64,000 nucleotides of DNA from Trichoderma breve (Eukaryota > Ascomycota > Sordariomycetes > Hypocreales > Hypocreaceae): NCBI RefSeq assembly GCF_028502605.1, contig NW_026611593.1, positions 1,612,001-1,676,000 on the forward strand, written 5' to 3'. Of this stretch, positions 56,467 to 64,000 are shown piece by piece. The notes below the pieces were generated by a model that was not told the DNA's origin, ran no database searches, and saw nothing but the letters and a program-made list of their open reading frames with translations. The position numbers and the translations under genes are program-made. Each line of letters begins with the position of its first letter. Position 1 is the first letter of the stretch.

Positions 56467-57376
56467 TTTGATTATTTATTTTTGTTACTATTATCTTCTT
56501 CTTGGAACAAGAAGCTTCTTTTGATTAATGGCAGGAGGGTCAATTGGGTTAAACTACGAGAAAGACGAAAGGAAGGGAAGGGGAGCGAGAGACAAGTCAC
56601 GATATCACGACAACAAATAGGATTTAATAGTTTTACGCTCCTCAGATTGAAACATGTAAATCACAATGGAGACATTTCTCGTCAAGGATATTATTCAACG
56701 TGTGTTATATATATACCACCATGTGTATGATGTAAATGCAGTACACAACAAAAAGCCGATATTTTATATTATGCGGTAATAGACAGCAGTAGTCTAATTT
56801 AAAACAATTACTATGCAATTATGTCTAGAAAACTTTGTCATGATTCATGCCTGCTTGTCGCTCGCTTGCTATTTTCTGCATGCTTGATGCTTGCTTGCTT
56901 TGCGTGCCTTGCCTTGCGCTGTTCCCCCTTCTAACCAAATGGTTCTGTTCAGGACCTCTAAGTCACCCTTTTCGTTTTCGGTCACTTATCCTGACTGCTT
57001 CGTGGCGTCGTGCCAACGGGCGACGTGCCAAATTAAAAAAGAAAAATCCAGCTCTAGATGTGTATGTGGATCCGTTTAAAAAAGAAAAAGAAAAAGAAAA
57101 GAAGAAACCACCAGAAGCGCCGAAATTCCTAGTCTCAACAAATGAATAAACTTTTTAATATGCAAAAGTGTGTGATGAAAGTAAAGAAAATAAAGAAAAT
57201 AAAGCAAACAAGATTTGTTGCAGAAGATGCCTCAGTCGTTTGTTAAAAAGAGGAAGGAAGAGAACGGAAGAGAAAAGGATGTAATAAAGAAGAAAGGAGA
57301 GAAAGGAGAAAAGCAAAGAAGGGGGAAAGGAGTGAATGAGGAGGAGAAAGGAGAGAAAGGAGAGGAACTCGTGAAA
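56467..57376. other. Intergenic, convergent 3' ends
   Basis: 910 bp between the stops of the F-box gene (+) and the DUF8004-type gene (-). It is AT-rich at first, then strongly purine-rich on the + strand (57070-57110 and 57240-57370), that is, pyrimidine-rich in the sense of the minus-strand gene's 3' UTR. No gene seen. Confidence 0.65.
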
Positions 57377-60300
57377 CTAGAAGAATCTACCCTTCTTCTT
57401 GGTAGCAGGCTTTTTCTTTTGTGATTCTCCCAAGATATCATCAAAAGTGGTTCCAGCTGTTGCGGCAACTCGAGTGGGAGAGGGCGGTCTCGAAACTCGA
57501 GGGGTGTTCAGACCCACAAGATTGCCAACAGACGAGCTCCGGTTAGAAATGCGGCTGCTGGGAGGCCGTGGGCCAAGAGAGCTGCTTCGCTGGTGAGCAC
57601 CGAAGACATTGGGCGGCTCCAGAGGCACTGGTTCCAAGCCCATGATGATGCTAGAGCGGTATGCGTTGTTAGTGCGGCGACCGCCCGGCGAGAGATTTCG
57701 CGGTCGAGGGCGTAGCTGGGGCGATCCAGGAGGCGGCGATGGGGTGCTCTGGCCAGAGAGGGGGCCAGTTCCGTTGCCGAGGGCACCTTCGCTCTCCTGG
57801 AAGATCGGGCGAGGAGGCTCGAGAGGTTCCAATGCTGGCTCCTCCAACGGTGGGGTGGCCGAGTTACCCATTTCCTCCCAAATCTTTGCAGCCAGCCAAC
57901 AGTGACTTCGGTGATATATCGCTTCCACACTGAACATGACGGCATCCGCAGATAGTTCGACATAGCCACCTCCTCCCGCAACCTCATACCACATTTTTCG
58001 GACCTGCTTGTCGTCAACCCAAGGGGGGTTGCCGATAGGCGGCTGGCACAGGAAATACTCTACTCCTTCGGCATACTTGAGGTCGGGAGCATCCACGACC
58101 AACGTGGGAAGCGACTGAAGAACAACATAGAGGAAGAGGAAATAGCCAATGCGCTGATCGGCGAGATCTTGAGCCGTCTTTCCCTTGGACTCCCGAGCCT
58201 CGAATTCCTTGAAGGCGTCAAGGAATGGAAGTCGTAAGCTAGCAGTGTCGTAGTTGTAGGCGTTGTTCAACACCAGAAGCATTTCAGGCTCCTTCACTTT
58301 CTTGTCGAACTTTGCTTGCTCTTTGGGAGAAAGAGTGTTGTAGGTCTCAAGAATCGCCACCATTGATGGAATCAGAGGGAGATCAAAAGGAATAGGAGGC
58401 AGCACTGGAGGCCTGGAACGATCGAATTCAGATTCAATGTTGCGAAGAGCCGATGTCATCATCTCGTCGGCTTCATTGGAGACTGTCGGCACCTCATCAA
58501 TCACTCTTGACGTCAGGCTGTTCCGATCCACCAGCAAGTCATAGAGGGCACAATGGTCCGAATACAAAGTTTTCAGCACTATTCGGTTCAGGCCGCTCTC
58601 TGCAAACGGATTCTTCTTGCTGCTGGCTTTAGGAGGCCAGCTACCAAATGCAGTCTTGTAGTAATTCAAGACAAACTGTCTCATCCGACTAAACGAGTTC
58701 CGCCAAATCTTAAAGCGAACCTGCTTAAGTTCAGGTATAGATGACGAATTTGCGATGCCTGCAAAGAGAGATGGAAATTCAAACTGCTCAAGTTGTTCAT
58801 TCACGTTGTGTTGGCGGTTCACAAGATCCAAATGAGCTCTTTCGAGCCGTTGGCGGGTGATGGGGGAAACTTGTTGAAACAAAGGCAGGCGGAGGTCCAT
58901 GATGGCTGAATATTTTCCTGCTGCATGGGCAAATGCCTCGTTATACAGCTCAACAGACCGCATTCGTTCACCCAGAATAAGGGCCTCAATTGTCTGCTCT
59001 CGGCTGTGACGACAGTCTCCGAGACCTAGTGACTCCGAGTAGAAGCCGAAACTCAAGTCGACGGCATTGCCAAAAGTATAGCCATCAGCGCCTGAGAAAG
59101 CAAACTCCTGCAAGAGATCCGAAATCTGGAGGAAGGCATGAAAGGTCCTTGGCCGTTCCGGAGTTCCCACAAGGGGTTGGCCTGTGAGGAAGGCAAAGAG
59201 GTTTCGAATTGCAATCAAGCGTTCCAATTCTGTCTTTGAATTATCCGCAGCGGGCACTGTCAACGAACTTGATGAGGCGTTTGATGGTGGAGGGGGCAGA
59301 TAGAGGTGCAGGTAATCCGAGTAGCTATCCATCGGAATGGTTGGAGATGAGTTTCGCGAAGCATCATCAGTGCTAAGACTGTCTCTTCCTATGGAGTTTC
59401 TGGCTCGGGCTCGGGCGGCTGTGGGAGACTCCAGCTCTGTTCGAATGAGTTCATTGAAAACAAAGGAAGAGCTCACAGTAAACTCTGGAACTTTGAAGGA
59501 CGGTCCACGCCCAGTAGACTTTGGGTACAAATAAACAAGAACTTCACCGTTCTCATTCCAGAGCTCAGGAACCTGTTCATTGCCGCGTTAGCGTTCGTCA
59601 GTCGTTGTCAGGCGGGCAGGTGGAATTGTGATTTATACCTTTTCTCCAGTTTTCAGGAAAGTTGGGTTGTATTCCGTCTTGTTATCTTCAGATATGACCC
59701 AGGCAGCCAAATTATGGCCATGGTTGGCGTCCATGGAGTTGGAGCGGGATCTACCAGGCATCCAACTTCGCCGCAGCTTTCTCCTTGTCGGGCTCTGGCT
59801 AATGCCAGACACGGGCCGTAAGTTTGTGGACGTAGAAAGCCTTGACCCATCTATGAGTGTCGAGTTGACCCGCGCAGAGACGCTTCGTCCCCTGGGCTCA
59901 GGCAGAGGTGCCGTCTGTCGAGTCCTCAGACCTTGCATAGGAGGGAGAGAGTCTTTCCGCTCTGAAAAGGAGATGCTCCGTTGCCTGCTCACATTGATTT
60001 CAACATTTCCATTCCCATTCGGCGGCAAGTCCTGTCTAAAGGAGTCCTCGCTGTTCTCAGCCGAATTGCGACTTAATCCAACATTTTCATCAATGACTCC
60101 AAAAGACGACCTCTCTGGCCTGGGCGACGGTGGAGTAGGGTCCATAATGACGGGGTTGACGCGGAGCTGAGTGTCAATTTCAGAGTCGAAATCAATAACA
60201 GGGAGTGCTGGGACTGGTATATCGCGGTCAACAACGGGGGTATTTGTGTTTGTCGCGGAATAAACAGAGGGAGAAGGTGGCGTGGGGTCCATGATCCGCG

Positions 60301-61069
60301 GAGTGACGTCGGCTTCATCCAACGGGCTAATAACGTCAGACTGCGGCATTACGAGAAGCGAAATCTGAGATGCAACGGCCGGTGTTTCTGAGGCAGGATA
60401 ATAGACCTCAGTCTTTGGAGGTGTCGGAGGACTGCGCTGCGGGTATGGAAAAGACGATGTATCCGAGTGTTGGTGGTCTGATTCAAAAAGAGTTGGACTA
60501 TCGCCGGTCAAACTAGAGGAGCTTGTTGACTCGGCCACCGAGTACAATGGCGGCTGCGGAGGAGGAGGTGGAGGCCCCGAGGGGGGTGGAGGAGGAGGAT
60601 CGAAAGGCGCAGGAGGAGCGTCGAAAGAATCAGCAGGAGAATAATGGATGGATTCAGCAGGAGGATCGAGCGAAGCAACAGGGGGCGCTGCTGGTGGTGG
60701 CGGCGGCGGTGGTTGTGATGGAGGCGCCATGCCGGTGATGGGCTTCCTCTGAATAGACATGGGACGGGGGTCTGTGGTTTGGATTGTAAGCGACGGAATC
60801 AAGGATGAGATTCGAGTGCTCCAAGGTTTAGTCTTCGATTTGGCCCGTGGTCTGGTTGAAGGCGGTTCCAGATCGGAGCTCCCCTCAACGATGGGCTCCA
60901 AGATCTTTTGCGGCCCGTCGGCCGGGGGCTGATGGCCATTGTCGCGTAGGGCCTTTCGAGCAGACGAGTCGGATTCGGGTTTCGATTTCAATTCGGGGCC
61001 ATTTTGCGAATGGGATCGGAAGGAAAGAGAGGGTAGAAGAGTGGCTCGAAGGGACTTACTGGAAGTCAT
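57377..61069 (-). CDS. Large uncharacterised fungal protein (DUF8004-type) with polyproline N-terminal region
   Basis: Two exons, 61069..59639 and 59572..57377, with a 66-nt phase-0 intron (GTATAA..ACAG), give 1208 aa. The intron sits within a conserved stretch, KTGEK-VPELWNENGEVLVYLYPK. Residues 1-440 are disordered, rich in Pro and Ser, with polyproline tracts at about 116-130 and 151-174 and repeated IMDPTPPSP units. The folded part (about 450-1000) is mostly helical, with LIAIRNLFAFLTGQPLVGT, ILGERMRSVELYNEAFAHAAGKY, ITRQRLERAHLDL, FPSLFAGIANS and YYKTAFGSWPPKA. I recall these as typical of fungal proteins annotated DUF8004. The tail is again Pro/Ser/Arg-rich and ends KKPATKKKGRFF. Function unknown; no membrane segment. 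The ATG at 61069 is the first in frame after the last upstream stop that fits a leader. Confidence 0.82.
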
Positions 61070-64000
61070 ATTGGGCTGATATGACCTGTCCGTCCGCAGC
61101 AAGCAGCCTGCTACGTACGTACCAGAATCAGCAGAGGGAGGGCTCTTGTATATATCGAGCGAACAACGTCAAGTGGATCGGTCAAGTGGATTTCGATTTG
61201 TCGAGCAGAGCTGAGCGTGGCAGAATGCTGAGCTGCGGCAGGGCAGTCCACAACAGCACAGTACGTACAAGAGGAGGGTTGGATCTCGGAAAGCTCACGC
61301 CCCCTGTGTGGATAGGATCAGTCCCGAACGGCCAAAGAGGAGGTCCCTAGTGAGATTCTCTCGGTAAAGACGGCGGAAAGAAAGTCGACTGCTCCCGGGG
61401 GCGCAGAGCAAACAAAGTCCGGAGAGGCGTGCGGAACGGCGTTTTCTGTCGACGACGATTACTGACTCTCGTGGTGTCTGGATCGAGGTGAGCGACGGGG
61501 CTTGAGGCTACTTGGTGGAGACCCGATGACGTTTTTTTTTTCTCTCGGCAAAGGGGAGACCTTTTTTTGGGTGCCTCAGCAGGGACAGGGAGCAGTTCCT
61601 GTGGAATCGTGTCTCATCGCTTACTAGTGACTGGCCCTTGTCTTCGTATTGACGTGCGTGCTTGGGGGGGAGGACGACGACGACAGCCCAGCCGGTGTCG
61701 TTGGTACGAGTAGATATATATACCGGGCCGAGTAGAGAACAGAGAGCACAACGGACGCCGTGTTGATTTGGCACGATGGGGCCTCCGCTGAGACGACGAC
61801 GATTCGGGGTATATCATGAGCGGCTGTTTGCCCGTCATCAGCACCTGCAGCTGATGGGCTCAGTTAGTACTGGAGTCAGTAGGGCCAGAGGGCTGCAGCA
61901 CCTGAATTTGCCCCATTGTCAGGAACCCCAGCGCGCACATCTCGGAGACGGCCCACTCCCTGCGTCGCTATTTTTGATCCATGGATGTCAAATAGGGTCC
62001 GCCTGGTGGGACACACGGTCCTGTTCAGGGGTGCGTTAATGGGCCATGATGCTCACATTTGTGCGCCATGATTCGGAGAGAAAAAAAAAAGTCGTGGTTG
62101 CACTAGGTGACTAGGCGTGGACTAGGCAGCTGAGCAGCAAATGAGCAGCAGCCCGTGGCCTTTGCCGCGTTCCTGCCGTACTGTAAGTCTGTGACTGCAG
62201 CACAGTACATGACTGTATCTACTCCCGCTACATCAATCCATCTCTATGATGCATGTTGTCGGTGTACCAGAGCGGTAGGAGGTACAAGGCGAAGCTTTGA
62301 AGGGCGAGGTGGTGGCTTGTTGGATGCACAAAAATAAGCATTTGACGGATTCACACGCCCGCAGTGCAAATGACGCCATGACGATTAGAACAGGTACAGT
62401 ATTTTCTATGTTGCTAAAATATCCAAGTACATACATGTAGCTGTTGGTACGCTGGACTGGTTACCTCCTGAGTCCTTACAGTACTTGAGGTTGGATGGAG
62501 GTATATTCCTCCGTCCAGCACTACGAAATTGCTGAGCTGACATTGAATGGATGGATGACTTGGTTGGTAATAATATCTGCCCCAGATCAATGCATGCTGG
62601 GCTCGCGCTCGGCATCCGTATTCCGTATGTCGTACCTAACTTACCAGACAGTTCATCCGCTCGTACAGGTCCGGTAGGTGCAAGGCAATACGGACGTGCA
62701 TTGTTCGCAATCCCAAGGTAAAACCGTCCCAGGGGCCCGGCAGCATGTACATGTAACCTCAGGTCTCCCCGTGCAGGGCCTCGTCCAGCCAGTACCTGCT
62801 TCCAGAGCTGTGCCACGTTCCTTCTGGCAGCTCCTCAGGCAATCCATCAGGGTCCAGCTGAAGCAGCCCCGTACCTGTTGGAACATGGCATGTACATGTA
62901 CCCATGACCAGCCGTGTACTTACGCCAAAAATGCACCCCGCCTGGTCAGGAGATTCCCTGGTCGGGCCTTAAAATCAGGATCTCCCTCATTCTCCGCCTG
63001 CTGCACCTCCCAACGTCAGCCCCCGGCCCTCACACAACATGGTGCGCAGATTTGCATCTTGAACATACGAGGCCCTAATGAAATACGTGCCAGACCCTGC
63101 CGGGGCTTGTACGCGCACTGATGCTCAGATCAAAGGGGGCTGATGCTGGCATTTAGTCCGTGGCAGTTCTAGAAAGAAAAGGAGATTAATACCCACGGCC
63201 TGCGCCAATCTGGCTGGTTAATTTTCATCTGCCCTGCGAACTCTTTTGTTCTGATTGAGTTGAGATCCAAGCGTGCAACTACTAACCGAAGGTAGTATTG
63301 CTCGGTACTCACTACCACCAACGTCCCTCGGCAGGATCCATGCCCTTCGAGAAGACGAAGCGCCGGGGTCGCTGTTGGAAGCTCACCACTCGAGCGCAAA
63401 AGCATCGTATCACAGCCTCAACACGTGGGCTGTCCCCCTCCCAGCACTGCCATTGCCAATATTATTTATAAAAGGTATATATTCCATACACGGAGTACAA
63501 GTATGCACAAGCACCACATACAGTAGTGCTTTCGCGCCGGCACAACGACAAGACGGCTAGTCGGAGCTGGAGGCTTTGGAAACCCCAGAGAGTGCGCGGC
63601 CTGTGCCGTATATCCTTCTTGGTATCCTTCTTGGACTCCCTTCAAAAGGGACAGTTGACAGAACATCGTCGTACTCGTATGTCGTGACGATCATGTTCGT
63701 ATTTCTCAAGCCCTTTTGACGTCGACGCGTGGCTCAGTCACTTGATTTACATGTCTTCTCGCCACTACGACCGGTAGCACGGTGCCGATTGCAGGAAACC
63801 TTCAGGGTCGCATCGCCGGCCTCCGTATTCAACAAGCTCCGACAGTCAATATTCCTCCTACCTGAGCGCCAAGTACCGGGGGGTTAGACCAGGAGCCACT
63901 GTTACGAGTATTTCCAAAGGACTCTCAAACTGAGCAATTTTTCCCTCCCTCCATTTCATAAAAATAAAGGGGTGTGTCTTTTTCTCCTCGCTGTTTTTTC
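61070..64000. other. Large intergenic region (2.9 kb) to the window end
   Basis: Upstream region of the DUF8004-type gene. It contains many short dyads of the GTACATGTA and TACGAGTA type (61707, 62434, 62747, 62889, 63675) and T or A runs of about 9-10 nt. Open frames such as 62678..63121 lack domains and are probably chance. No gene, RNA or mobile element can be supported; a gene may start beyond the window. Confidence 0.55.

Noticed and set aside
62678..63121. 147-codon open frame near the right end
   Set aside because: Cys/Pro/Gln-rich random-looking sequence, no domain.
1..64000. Transposon, CRISPR, rRNA or secondary-metabolite cluster
   Set aside because: I found no transposase, reverse transcriptase, repeat-spacer array, rRNA motif, polyketide synthase or non-ribosomal peptide synthetase sequence in any frame examined.

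Overview
The window is nuclear DNA of a filamentous ascomycete. Genes carry few, short introns (about 50-110 nt) with GT..AG ends and CTAAC-type branch sites, and are spread over both strands with large non-coding gaps. Gene content (a long Vps10, Med16, the questin oxidase-like family, a DUF8004-type protein, CSN4) and protein style point to Sordariomycetes, most likely Hypocreales and perhaps Trichoderma or a relative. The order and genus are inferences from remembered family sequences, not from a search.

Layout. 1-0.7 kb: 3' end of an amino acid permease. 1.5-3.3 kb (-): NTF2-like protein with a repetitive tail. 6.4-11 kb (+): Vps10 sorting receptor. 12.5-16 kb (-): serine-rich protein split by an unusual 1.56 kb intron. 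19.3-21.3 kb (-): seven-exon mitochondrial D-lactate dehydrogenase, divergent from MED16 (22.1-25.2 kb, +). 28.5-32.2 kb (+): large coiled-coil protein. 33.2-34.1 kb (+): small membrane protein whose open frame is cut by one in-frame TAG. 34.7-37.3 kb (+): family X DNA polymerase. 38.1-39.2 kb (+): peroxisomal membrane protein 4. 40.1-41.4 kb (+): COP9 signalosome subunit 4, convergent with the RAD17/RAD24 checkpoint clamp loader (42-44.6 kb, -). 45-46.4 kb (-): questin oxidase-like protein, sharing a short divergent promoter with a UBE3D-like E3 ligase (46.8-48.3 kb, +). 48.7-52.2 kb (+): SNF2 helicase. 54.1-56.5 kb (+): F-box protein. 57.4-61.1 kb (-): DUF8004-type protein. Four non-coding stretches of about 3 kb (3.3-6.4, 16-19.3, 25.2-28.5 and 61.1-64 kb) hold no gene I can support.

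The genes are mostly housekeeping (vacuolar sorting, transcription, DNA repair and checkpoint, protein degradation, peroxisome, respiration) and do not form one pathway. I see no biosynthetic cluster, transposon, CRISPR or rRNA, and I recognised no tRNA by eye. The most unusual points are the TAG-interrupted membrane protein, the 1.56 kb intron with a 27-nt T tract and a possible alternative last exon, a 29-bp tandem repeat of dyad-containing units, a nested inverted repeat in front of the SNF2 gene, a uORF whose stop overlaps the VPS10 start, and short aromatic-acidic repeats in the NTF2-like protein. Exon boundaries were worked out by hand from splice signals and reading-frame phase.
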